A stretch of 25,353 nt of DNA, taken from positions 1-25,353 of the forward strand of contig JANPDA010000333.1 in the NCBI GenBank assembly GCA_031431235.1, in the 5' to 3' direction. The translations under genes and the position numbers were made by a program. Under the pieces are notes generated by a model, which had not been told where the DNA came from, ran no database searches, and worked only from the letters and a program-made list of their open reading frames with translations. This document shows positions 9,266 to 15,975 of this stretch, one piece after another. The first letter of the stretch is position 1, and every line of letters begins with the position of its first letter. Source of the DNA: JANNSW01 sp031431235 (GTDB lineage Bacteria; Pseudomonadota; Alphaproteobacteria; Rhizobiales; Hyphomicrobiaceae).

Positions 9266-10669
9266 TCAACCCTTCCAGATCCCCTCGCGCACAAGCTCGT
9301 CCATGGTCGCCTTCAGCCCCTTCTCGAGGATCGCGAACATCTCCTCGATCTGGGCTTCGGTGATGATGAGCGGGGGCGAGAACACGCACATGTTGATGAT
9401 CGGACGCACCAGCAGCCCGAGCGCGTTACAGTGGCGATCGATGCGGGCGCCGAGCTTGTGCCTGGGGTTCCAGGGGTCGGTATCGTCGGTGCTGACGCGG
9501 CAGTCGACGCAGCCGACGAGGCCCATGCCGCGCACGTCGCCGACGATCGGGATGCTCTTCAGCGCCCGCATCCGCGCCTGGAACAGCGGCGCGACCTTCC
9601 TCACATGCTCGAGCAGCCCCGTCTTCTCGAACACCTCGATGTTCTTCAGGGCGCAAGCCGACGACACCGGATGACCCGAATAGGTGTAGCCATTGGCGAA
9701 ATAGGAGCCCTTGGCGTTGTCGTTGGTGATGTCGGCATAGAGGCGCTTGGAGACGATTGCCGCGCCGAGCGGCAGATAGCCCGAGGTCAGCCCCTTGGCG
9801 CAGGTGATGATGTCGGGCTCGATGCCGAACACATCTTTCGACGCGAACCAGTGGCCAAGGCGCCCGAAGCCGGTGACGACCTCGTCGGAGACATAGAGGA
9901 TGTCGTGCTCGCGACAGATGTCGTAGGTGCGCTTCAGATAGCCTTCGGGCGCGACGATCACGCCGCCCGAAGCCTGGATCGGCTCGGCGATGAAGGCGCC
10001 GATGTTCTCCGCCCCCAGCTCCTTGATGCGGTCGCGCAGCGCCTGAATGAGGCCGTCGCAGAACTCGGCTTCCGTCTTGCCCTTGCCGAACCGGTAGTAG
10101 TTGGCCGAAGGGAGAAAATCGACGAGGCGCGCGTCGTGATCGAAATGCGACTTGTTGCCGACCTTGCCGGAGAGCGACGCGCTGAGATAGGTCGAGCCGT
10201 GATAGGAATCTTCCCGTGCGAGAATGATCTTCTTGGTCGGGCGGCCGCGGATGTTGTTGTAGAAATGCACGAAGCGCGCGGCCGTATCGACCGCCGTCGA
10301 GCCTCCGGTCGTCAGGAACACGTGGTCGAGGTCGCCCGGGGCTATCTCCGCGAGTTTGCGGCAGAGCTTGGCCGCCGGTCCGCTCGCCGTCCCGAACGGG
10401 TTGTTGTAGGGCATCACCATCGCCTGCTCGGCGATCGCCATGACGATCTCGGCGTTGCCGTAGCCGACCTGCACGCACCACATGCCACCGGGGCCGTCGA
10501 TCAGCTTGCGGCCGGTTTCGTCATAGATGTGAATGCCCTCGCCCCGAGTGACGATCGTGCGGTTCTGCTGACCGGCTTGCGGCAAATTCTCCCAGGGGTG
10601 GAACCAGTGCACGTTGTCATAGGCGCGAATTGCGGAAAGCTCGCGGTCGAGGCCGGTATCGAGAGCCAT
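9266..10669 (-). CDS. Class III (omega) aminotransferase, SpuC-like
   Basis: Protein of 467 residues, PLP fold type I. The Schiff-base lysine is Lys292 in DIITCAKGLTSGYLPLGA, the pyridine-nitrogen aspartate is Asp262 in SDEVVTGFGR, and YHGST (156-160) with the N-terminal KLIDGPGGMWCVQVGYG block fits the putrescine/omega-amino-acid:pyruvate subgroup. These enzymes move a terminal amine to pyruvate or a keto acid and give an aldehyde or semialdehyde in the cytoplasm. The ATG at 10669 follows GGAG by six bases. It is probably first in the - strand operon, with repeat copy 2 between it and the acyl-CoA dehydrogenase. The amine donor is unknown; polyamine or another omega-amine is inferred from the PotD-like gene. 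Confidence 0.92.
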   Translation of the reverse strand: MALDTGLDRELSAIRAYDNVHWFHPWENLPQAGQQNRTIVTRGEGIHIYDETGRKLIDGPGGMWCVQVGYGNAEIVMAIAEQAMVMPYNNPFGTASGPAAKLCRKLAEIAPGDLDHVFLTTGGSTAVDTAARFVHFYNNIRGRPTKKIILAREDSYHGSTYLSASLSGKVGNKSHFDHDARLVDFLPSANYYRFGKGKTEAEFCDGLIQALRDRIKELGAENIGAFIAEPIQASGGVIVAPEGYLKRTYDICREHDILYVSDEVVTGFGRLGHWFASKDVFGIEPDIITCAKGLTSGYLPLGAAIVSKRLYADITNDNAKGSYFANGYTYSGHPVSSACALKNIEVFEKTGLLEHVRKVAPLFQARMRALKSIPIVGDVRGMGLVGCVDCRVSTDDTDPWNPRHKLGARIDRHCNALGLLVRPIINMCVFSPPLIITEAQIEEMFAILEKGLKATMDELVREGIWKG

Positions 10670-10826
10670 GGCATCTCCTGACGAAGGACGGGGCACGAGC
10701 CTGTTGTATCGGCGTTCAGACGAGGCTGTCCAGTCGGGGCGAGCGCACACTTGCATGCATCGATCCCCTGTCTGTGCTACGGACATTGCGCGAGGCAACC
10801 GGGCGAAGCTTTATCCAGGAGTGACG

Positions 10827-11090
10827 ATGACCAGGGACCAGGCAATCGCCGCGATCACGCAGAGACTCCCTTCGCTCGATGACGAGCACGTGCGCGTGGT
10901 CGCGAGCATCGTCTGCCAGCTCGATGAGACCTCCGCGCTCGGGCGCCGGCTGACGCCGGAGGAGCTCGCTCTCGTCGAGCAGTCGAAGGAGGACTTCCGG
11001 ACCGGCCGCACTCTCACACTCGAGGATTATGAGGCCGAGATGCGCGACTTCTGGGCAACGATGGAAGCTAAGCACGGCTCGGCCGCATGA
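10827..11090 (+). CDS. Type II antitoxin, RelB/ParD-like
   Basis: Protein of 87 residues. AGGAG lies seven bases before the ATG. The acidic C-terminal segment (KEDFRTGRTLTLEDYEAEM) resembles the toxin-wrapping tail of RelE/ParE-neutralising antitoxins. The gene overlaps the next by four bases (ATGA), the usual antitoxin-toxin coupling. It is divergent from the aminotransferase gene. The downstream toxin is frameshifted, so this antitoxin appears to be an orphan, although its own frame is intact. The exact family cannot be fixed by eye. Confidence 0.75.
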   Translation: MTRDQAIAAITQRLPSLDDEHVRVVASIVCQLDETSALGRRLTPEELALVEQSKEDFRTGRTLTLEDYEAEMRDFWATMEAKHGSAA

Positions 11091-11396
11091 GAAGAGTCAG
11101 GTTTTCCCGAACCTATCTTCTAGACCTGCAGATGTTCACAGAACGCGGCTTGCGCACGTACGGAGCGCTTGTCGCACGGCAGACTGTCGAGCGCGTGGAG
11201 CGGGCGATTTCCGGGCACCTCGTCCACTTTCCGCAGAAGCCCATCGACCCCGATCTCGGCCTCTGCACCTGCACCGTACGACGCACGCCCTGTTCTCGCC
11301 TACGACTTCGACGAGCATGAGCTGCGCATCCACTTCGTCCTGCATGCGCACGCGGATCGTTCGAAGACCGATCCCGGCTCGGCCGACTGGTCGTGA
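11087..11396 (+). pseudogene. ParE/RelE-type toxin, frameshifted
   Basis: The first 68 codons (RRVRFSRTYLLDL to TVRRTP) read as the N-terminal two thirds of a ParE/RelE toxin. At about 11291 the frame is lost; the rest (VLAYDFDEHELRIHFVLHA) continues in another frame to the TGA at 11394. One extra T after ACGCCC, or a loss of two bases, explains it. TPxVxxY followed by xxxxIxxVLHxR is the family's usual C-terminal strand pair and is found split exactly at the break. The start is coupled to the antitoxin stop. A sequencing error or programmed slippage at CCCT is possible but not supported. Confidence 0.75.
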
Positions 11397-11398
11397 GC

Positions 11399-11463
11399 CT
11401 AGTGTTCCGACTCAGACGCTTGCGACCTTCGGCCGGAATCAAGCGTCAGGGCCAGAACACCAG
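11399..11463. mobile_element. 65-bp short relative of the CTAGTGTTCCGACTC palindromic element
   Basis: The terminal inverted repeats are again about 24 bp (19 of 24 matching), starting CTAGTGTTCCGACTC on the left and CTGGTGTTC on the other strand at the right. The inner arms GACGCTTG/CAAGCGTC differ from the 132-bp copies. The element begins two bases after the broken toxin's stop. It appears to be a different internal version of the same family. Confidence 0.7.
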
Positions 11464-11555
11464 GGTCGTTCGCGTTGCGGCTGCCCTGGCCAACGGTCAA
11501 TGCCCGGTGGCTGCGGTCGCTCCTCGATCGGCCAGTGAGAAAGGAGCAAAGACGA

Positions 11556-12182
11556 ATGTCGAAGACCGCCCTCACCTTCCAGGACCCCCACGAGACGGGC
11601 GACCACTCGGCGCGCCTCCTCCAGCAGGCGATCGGCCGCGAGGTGAAGCGCTTCCGCGAGAAGCTGAACATGACGATCACCGAGCTCGCCAAGGCCGCCG
11701 ACATGTCGGCCGGCATGCTCTCGAAGATCGAGAACGGCGCGACCTCGCCCTCGCTCGGCTCGCTGCAAGCGCTGTCGCGCGCGCTGCACGTGCCGGTGAC
11801 GGCGCTTTTCCGGTCATTCGAGGAGGTACGCGATGCGACCTTCGTCAAGGCGGGAACGGGGCTTACGATCGAGCGGCGCGGCACGCGGGCCGGCCACCAG
11901 TACCAGCTCCTCGGCCACACGCCGCGCGGGCCCTTGATCGTGGAGCCCTATCTCATCACGTTGTCGGAAGCCTCCGACGTGTTCCCGATCTTCCAGCACG
12001 ATGGGCTCGAGTTCATCTACATGCTGGAGGGCGAGGTCGTGTACCGCCACGGCAGCCGCACCTACACGCTGAGACCGGGGGATTCGCTCTATTTCGACAG
12101 CGACGCCCCCCATGGCCCCGAGGAATTGAAGAAACTGCCGATCCGGTTCCTGTCGGTCATTACGTATGTACGGGAGGCGTAG
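11556..12182 (+). CDS. XRE-family regulator with C-terminal cupin sensor (PuuR-like)
   Basis: Protein of 208 residues. The ATG at 11556 follows AAGGAG by nine bases. Residues 26-85 form an XRE helix-turn-helix (ITELAKAADMSAGMLSKIENGATSPSLGSL). Residues 130-205 form a cupin barrel with the metal/ligand motif QHDGLEFIYMLEGE and a second motif PGDSLYFDSDAPHGPE. PuuR, the putrescine utilisation repressor, and relatives beside Glx/Mgs-type operons have the same build. It could sense a polyamine, N-methylglutamate or another small ligand. It lies between the aminotransferase operon and the mgs-like operon and could control either. No operator is identified. Confidence 0.88.
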   Translation: MSKTALTFQDPHETGDHSARLLQQAIGREVKRFREKLNMTITELAKAADMSAGMLSKIENGATSPSLGSLQALSRALHVPVTALFRSFEEVRDATFVKAGTGLTIERRGTRAGHQYQLLGHTPRGPLIVEPYLITLSEASDVFPIFQHDGLEFIYMLEGEVVYRHGSRTYTLRPGDSLYFDSDAPHGPEELKKLPIRFLSVITYVREA

Positions 12183-12210
12183 TCTGGTGTTGAGGCCGGC
12201 TTAGGCCCGC

Positions 12211-12242
12211 CGAAGCCCAGCGCCCGCAGCTGCTGGGCTTCG
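12211..12242 (+). terminator. Strong hairpin after the XRE-cupin gene
   Basis: Perfect 11-bp stem CGAAGCCCAGC/GCTGGGCTTCG with a 10-base loop, starting 28 bases after the stop. There is no run of T on either side, so factor-independent termination is uncertain. It lies between two convergent 3' ends (the regulator and the dioxygenase remnant). Confidence 0.4.
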
Positions 12243-12266
12243 CTACGCGAAACGATCCGCCCACCC

Positions 12267-12405
12267 CTACGCTGCGAAGAACGGCCGATCCCCCACGACC
12301 GTCACGCGGTGCATCAACGAATGCGCCTGCAAGAAATCGTTGGCGGCGAAGTGCATCGTGCAGCGGTTGTCCCACAGGGCGATCGAGCTCTGTGGCAACC
12401 GGACA
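12267..12405 (-). pseudogene. Detached 3' end of a TauD/TfdA dioxygenase gene
   Basis: Reading the - strand gives SSIALWDNRCTMHFAAND and then LMHRVTVVGDRPFFAA with a stop at 12267. This matches the last 45 or so residues of the intact dioxygenase ending at 15976. Nucleotide identity is about 88% by eye, with a 6-base gap near the break. The similarity stops at about 12405 and no start or N-terminal part follows. The iron-binding histidine region (TMHFA) is kept but the HxD pair is missing, so this cannot be an enzyme. It is in the same orientation as the intact gene, so the two 3' ends form a direct repeat around 3.6 kb. Confidence 0.85.
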
Positions 12406-13030
12406 TGAGCACATCGAGGCGCCGATCGTCGACATGTCGACGCTGCCCGGCCCGACCCTGCGGCGGCCGGTCATGAACGAAGCGGAACACGGGCGCCGAA
12501 GCGCTGCGTGAGTTTTTTTGGTGGCAGCCCTGCGGCGCCCGCATTGTGACGACTTGTGGAACCGGGCCTGCTTCTTCCGTTGCCCTTGCTCTTCGAGCCC
12601 CGGCAAACCTAGCCTTCTAAGGCACCCGGACCGCAGCACGGTCATGGCGGAGCCATGCAACTCATGGACACCCGCGTCCGTCCCAGAGGGCAGACCACCG
12701 GAGCCTGCCGGGCACCGAGGTCCGTCCGTGAGCGTTTCCGCCCACGACCCCGGCAACTCCCGACCGTCACCGTCACCAGCCCGACGCTCCGACGGTCGAC
12801 GCGTCCCGCTTGCGGGCTGGCGATGGGGGGAGTGTAAGGGAGGCTCGGCAGACGGGGATGAGTTTTGTTTCGGCGAGGAGCGAGGTGCAGGGGAGGTGGG
12901 CAGCCGGCCGGTGGGTGACCGCCCATGCGTTGCGACGCTTGAACGATGGCCGCTAGATGCCGTCGTGGAAAGTCGGCAAGGCTCTGGCGATGGGCGGCAG
13001 GTGACACGGAGGACAGGCGCCGAGCGCGTG

Positions 13031-13078
13031 CTCCTCACTCTTCCCGTCCTTCACGGGGAGAGGGTCGGGGTGAGGGGA
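13031..13078. repeat. Dispersed GGGAGAGGGT-GGGGTGAGGGG repeat, copy 1
   Basis: A hairpin-forming sequence with CCCGTCCTTCACGGG in the middle followed by GAGAGGGTCGGGGTGAGGGG. An inverted, slightly diverged copy lies at 15772-15816. Sequences of this type are common intergenic repeats in proteobacteria. Confidence 0.7.
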
Positions 13079-13327
13079 TCATGCAAGAGGCCGAAACGGG
13101 CGCGACATTGCGGTTGACATCGTGTCCGCTTCACCCTCGACAGCGACAGGCCTTGGTCAGTTTGTTCATCATCTGTTCTACGGAGGCTTCGGGCCAATCG
13201 CGTCGGTTGGCGATCACGCGATCTGGCTCTTGAACATCTGCCGCTTATCGTTAGGATAGCAGAATGTCGGGGCCGGGCCGGAATTGTCGAGAATGACCCC
13301 GAGCAGTGCCTGTGCGCAGCACTCATG

Positions 13328-13365
13328 TTGCAGTGAACAGAGTGCACGAAATATGTGCACTGCAA
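13328..13365. promoter_or_regulatory. Nested inverted repeats, possible operator
   Basis: Outer arms TTGCAGTG/CACTGCAA enclose inner arms AGTGCAC (13341-13347) and GTGCACT (13355-13361). The two right arms overlap, so the two stems are mutually exclusive. No gene starts nearby on either strand, so the target is unclear. Confidence 0.35.
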
Positions 13366-13763
13366 AATTCTTTGGAAACCTTGATCGGGATCGATCGGAA
13401 TGACCAATCGGGATGGACCGGAGTGGGCACTCTCTTGGATCAGATCGACCCAGGCTCGGTCGTCCGCGACCGGCAGGTCGTGCTGGAGCGGCACGCATTC
13501 ACTCGCATGGAGAGGCATGCCGTCAGCCGCGACAATTCCATTCGGGTCGAGAAACACGGCTTGGGAACGATCGCAACGTTCCTTGACGCAGGTCAAAGCG
13601 CTGCTCAAGGAGTCGAGCGAGAATTAATTGTAACTTGGTTGATCCACGGCCTGCAATTCGTGCAGGAGACCGAGCAGTCCACGGGAATCGGCTCGGCTGG
13701 ACAATGGTGTACTTATGGGCTGAAGCGCAGCGCGCGTGCCCTATCAACTGCTAAGAGCCGTCA

Positions 13764-13778
13764 TCCTAACCGTTAGGA
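13764..13778 (+). promoter_or_regulatory. Palindrome covering the csbD ribosome-binding site
   Basis: TCCTAAC-C-GTTAGGA is a 15-base palindrome whose right arm contains the AGGAG of csbD (ATG at 13788). It could be a regulator site, or a small RNA hairpin that hides the ribosome site. Confidence 0.4.
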
Positions 13779-13787
13779 GTTGAGTCC

Positions 13788-13991
13788 ATGAACTGGGATC
13801 GTATCGAAGGCGAATGGAAACAGATCAAGGGCAAGGTCAAAGAGAAGTGGGGCAAGATCACAGATGACGACTTCGACCGAATTGCCGGAAAGAGGGAGCA
13901 ACTCGAAGGCAAGATCCAAGAGCGCTACGGATATGCCAAGGACCAAGTGAAGCAGGAGGTCGATGATTGGTCCAAGGGCCTGGGGATGTGA
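13788..13991 (+). CDS. csbD: CsbD-family stress protein
   Basis: Protein of 67 residues, full length for the family. It begins MNWDRIEGEWKQIKGKVKEKWGKI and continues DDDFDRIAGKREQLEGKIQERYGYAKDQ, the charged helical pattern of CsbD-like proteins, with no signal peptide or membrane segment. AGGAGTTGAG precedes the ATG. CsbD is induced by general stress in Bacillus and the family is abundant under stress in many proteobacteria; its biochemical role is unknown. Downstream genes on the same strand encode a small membrane peptide and a four-helix membrane protein, so this may be a stress or envelope cluster. Base use is less GC-rich than in the catabolic genes. Confidence 0.92.
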   Translation: MNWDRIEGEWKQIKGKVKEKWGKITDDDFDRIAGKREQLEGKIQERYGYAKDQVKQEVDDWSKGLGM

Positions 13992-14044
13992 GCACACCCC
14001 GAGCGCATCCGCCCGATGGCAGTCAGGTGACCGCTGCCGCGGAG

Positions 14045-14063
14045 GGAGCCGTCCAGTGGCTCC
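14045..14063 (+). terminator. Candidate terminator after csbD
   Basis: GGAGCC/GGCTCC stem (6 bp, 7-base loop), followed by a pyrimidine-rich but not T-only tail, 53 bases after the csbD stop. Confidence 0.35.
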
Positions 14064-14161
14064 TACTTCCTACCTCTGCTTCTTGCATCATTGAAAGCGC
14101 CATGAACCGCCCTTACGGATGGGTGGTGGCGGCCCTAGTCTTTCCCGAGAGGTGAATACCC

Positions 14162-14293
14162 ATGTCGAACATCAAGTCTATGTTAATCGGTGCGCTCATT
14201 GTCGCGGTAGCCGTGCTTGGTTATTTCTACTATCAGAACCAGAAGAACACCGTGTCAATTCAACTGCCGTCCGTCAAGATCGAGAATCAATGA
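14162..14293 (+). CDS. Small single-pass membrane protein (43 residues)
   Basis: A 43-residue ORF. GAGAGGTGAA stands a few bases before the ATG. Residues 6-24 (SMLIGALIVAVAVLGYFYY) form one hydrophobic helix. The tail (NQKNTVSIQLPSVKIENQ) is polar and probably sits on one face of the inner membrane. No function is known to me. The clean ribosome site, the clear membrane segment and the position between csbD and another membrane protein make it a credible gene, not a chance frame. Confidence 0.7.
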   Translation: MSNIKSMLIGALIVAVAVLGYFYYQNQKNTVSIQLPSVKIENQ

Positions 14294-14515
14294 ACTGAAG
14301 TAAGCGTGGACGATTTAGGTTTCATTCAAATTCTAAAAAAGGCAGAGGAAAATGGATCTCGTGCAAGTCGTCGTTCCCGCTGATCGTTGGTCTTGCAGGA
14401 CGCCTAAGAGTCCGTCGAGCCGATCAACGGCCTCGCTGAGTTCCTTACAACGAGACGAGCGGTCGCGACAACCGACGGCCGAGCCGTCTCGCACCAATCC
14501 CGAGGAGCGACGGCC

Positions 14516-15289
14516 ATGACACTACGGCAGAAAATCGAACACGCCGGAGTTGTCGCAACGCACTCCGAACTTGAGACTGTCGCGGCTCTGGCCATTGTCC
14601 CGAAAGACATCAAGATCATCAGCCATTCCAACATTTTCTATTGGTGGCCGGCGTGGGTGGCCGGGATCATCGGTGCCCTGTCCAGCTACATTCAAGGTGT
14701 CGACGTTGCCCTCACACCGGAAGTTATCGAGCGCGTTCATCCCAGCAACAACCCGGGAATATTCTTCATTTCAGTAATAATTATGCTTGTCGTCTTCACG
14801 ACCACAAAATTGCGCGGCATCTATTCGGTCGTCACCGTGATTTCATTCGCTTTCTTCGTTGTGCTGTTTGCCTGGTTCGGCTGGTGGGACGATATCCTGA
14901 GATTGGTCCCCCATCTTTCTGCCCGCGCCAATATGGGTTTCTACCTGCTGTTCTCGACGGCGCTGCTCATCGTCTGGTTGCTGGCGTTCTTCGTGTTCGA
15001 CCGCCTGGTTGTGTGGCGTGTGCGACCGGGGCAGATGATCGAGCAGCGGCTGATCGGCGGCCAAACTCATAGCTACGACACTGCCGGCATGGTGTTCGAG
15101 CGGCGTGGGCAGGACCTCTTCCACGATATCGTTCTGGGGTTTGGTGCGGGCGATCTCACTCTGACCACCAGTGGCGCCAACAAGACTCAGATCGAGATCC
15201 CCAATGTCTTGTTTGTGGGGCGCAAGGTCAAGGCTATCGAAGCGCTGATCGCAGTCAAGCCAGAAGTGCCGCGGGTCAGTCGCGGATAA
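14516..15289 (+). CDS. Four-helix inner-membrane protein with C-terminal PH-like domain, function unknown
   Basis: Protein of 257 residues; GAGGAG lies eight bases before the ATG. The N-terminal 40 residues are soluble. Four hydrophobic helices are visible at about 42-58, 81-96, 102-122 and 140-162. The remaining 90 residues look like a cytoplasmic beta-rich domain: RPGQMIEQRLIGGQTHSYDTAGMVFERR, then an acidic-glycine turn and TQIEIPNVLFVGRKVKAIEAL. The repeated strand-turn pattern recalls bacterial PH-like domains, but that is a visual impression. The gene is the last of the csbD-side cluster and ends on an AT-only hairpin. I do not recognise a specific family. Confidence 0.75.
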   Translation: MTLRQKIEHAGVVATHSELETVAALAIVPKDIKIISHSNIFYWWPAWVAGIIGALSSYIQGVDVALTPEVIERVHPSNNPGIFFISVIIMLVVFTTTKLRGIYSVVTVISFAFFVVLFAWFGWWDDILRLVPHLSARANMGFYLLFSTALLIVWLLAFFVFDRLVVWRVRPGQMIEQRLIGGQTHSYDTAGMVFERRGQDLFHDIVLGFGAGDLTLTTSGANKTQIEIPNVLFVGRKVKAIEALIAVKPEVPRVSRG

Positions 15290-15302
15290 CTATAATAGTT
15301 AT
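15286..15302. promoter_or_regulatory. AT-only hairpin overlapping a stop codon
   Basis: ATAACTA-TAA-TAGTTAT, 7-bp arms and a 3-base loop, includes the TAA of the membrane-protein gene. It may be a weak terminator or a protein site. It lacks G-C pairs and a T tail. Confidence 0.35.
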
Positions 15303-15345
15303 AATGAATTCGTGAGTTCTATATGACAGCGGACTACCAATATCA

Positions 15346-15361
15346 AAATTGTATACAATTT
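15346..15361. promoter_or_regulatory. Perfect 16-bp palindrome, GntR-type operator candidate
   Basis: AAATTGTATACAATTT is perfectly symmetrical. TTGTATACAA cores are typical operators of FCD/VanR-like GntR regulators. No GntR gene and no convincing target gene follow within the next 600 bases, so this may be a leftover control site. Confidence 0.45.
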
Positions 15362-15771
15362 GACACGTCATGCATTGCCGTCAGCTGATCCAGCTGCGGA
15401 TCTGGGCGCTCGGAAGCAAAGGCAGCGAGGAGCCGGCCGAATCCTCTACAAGCTGCCGATTGCTGCAGAACATGGCGCCGATCTAGATGCGTCGCCGCAA
15501 CAGCCGTAGCGCCAAGTGGCTAGAAAAGCACATGATTTCTGATGATCCGCGTTTGACGTTGGTCGCTTCTGGCCCAGTCCCTCTTCGTTCTCTTCGTCCG
15601 CATCCAACGGTAGCGGACGCAGGGTGCCAAGCCTCGGCGATCAGCATCGATGCTCAGTTGGGTCACTTGCTGCCGCGATCCACACTTCCAGCGCGCTTCA
15701 CACACTACTGATTATCATCCGATAGCTGCCGCGCGCAAGGAGGTTGCTCCATGCAGCGTCGGGCAAGCTCC

Positions 15772-15816
15772 TGCCCCTCACCCTGACCCTCTTCCCGTAA
15801 GGACGGGGAAAGGGGA
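15772..15816. repeat. Dispersed GGGAGAGGGT-type repeat, copy 2 (inverted)
   Basis: Inverted relative to the copy at 13031-13078. It shares CCCGTCCTT, ACGGG and AGAGGGTC-GGGTGAGGGG when read on the other strand. Confidence 0.7.
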
Positions 15817-15916
15817 TTCGCGCGTTGCCCAGACGGGCGCATCCGTGAAGGCCCTCCGCGTCAGTCCATCGCACCTCCTCCTTCGTCCCCTTCCGCCTGA
15901 AGCGGACAATCACACC

Positions 15917-15938
15917 CGCAGCCGCCCCGCCGGCTGCG
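15917..15938 (-). terminator. Hairpin downstream of the dioxygenase gene
   Basis: CGCAGCCG/CGGCTGCG, 8-bp stem and 6-base loop, 37 bases after the - strand stop. No T run follows on that strand, so its role is uncertain. Confidence 0.35.
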
Positions 15939-15975
15939 CGCGGCTTGGGCGATTGGCGCGCGGCCGGGAAGCGTG

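Larger units (their letters stand above)
12406..13787. other. Gene-poor spacer with no convincing coding region
   Basis: Open frames exist on both strands (for example 12518-13117 + and 13306-13776 +, opposed by 13051-13608 -), but they are rich in Arg, Ser and Pro or overlap each other. None has recognisable motifs or a good ribosome site. The stretch from about 13240 is less GC-rich and may be a decayed gene. It contains a dispersed repeat (13031-13078), nested inverted repeats (13328-13365) and a palindrome before csbD. Confidence 0.5.
15290..15975. other. Intergenic stretch without a supported gene
   Basis: It contains a 16-base perfect palindrome (15346-15361), a dispersed repeat (15772-15816) and a hairpin near the dioxygenase stop. 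The short frame 15487-15711 (+) has no motif or ribosome site and is not called. Confidence 0.5.

Noticed and set aside
11285..11296. Programmed +1 frameshift in the ParE-type toxin
   Set aside because: CCC-T could slip, but there is no stop codon or stimulator at the site; a mutation is simpler.
12184..12192. CTGGTGTT just after the XRE-cupin stop, resembling the end of the CTAGTGTTCC repeat
   Set aside because: Eight bases only and no matching second end nearby.
12428..12441. Palindrome GTCGACATGTCGAC
   Set aside because: Fourteen bases, made of common high-GC restriction-like words, beside a pseudogene end and with no gene to control.
12518..13117. 199-codon + strand frame
   Set aside because: Rich in Arg, Pro and Ser, crosses a dispersed repeat, no ribosome site or domain.
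13306..13776. Open frames on both strands (13306-13776 + and 13051-13608 -)
   Set aside because: They oppose each other, neither has a recognisable motif or ribosome site. A decayed gene is possible but cannot be named.
14352..14519. 55-codon frame with GAGGA before it and ATGA overlap with the membrane-protein gene; first residues MDLVQVVV recall the start of UppP
   Set aside because: After eight residues the similarity ends and the sequence becomes Ser/Arg-rich; an INGLAEFL-like stretch in another frame is too short to prove an uppP remnant.
15487..15711. 74-codon + strand frame
   Set aside because: No ribosome site, no motif, Arg/Pro-rich.
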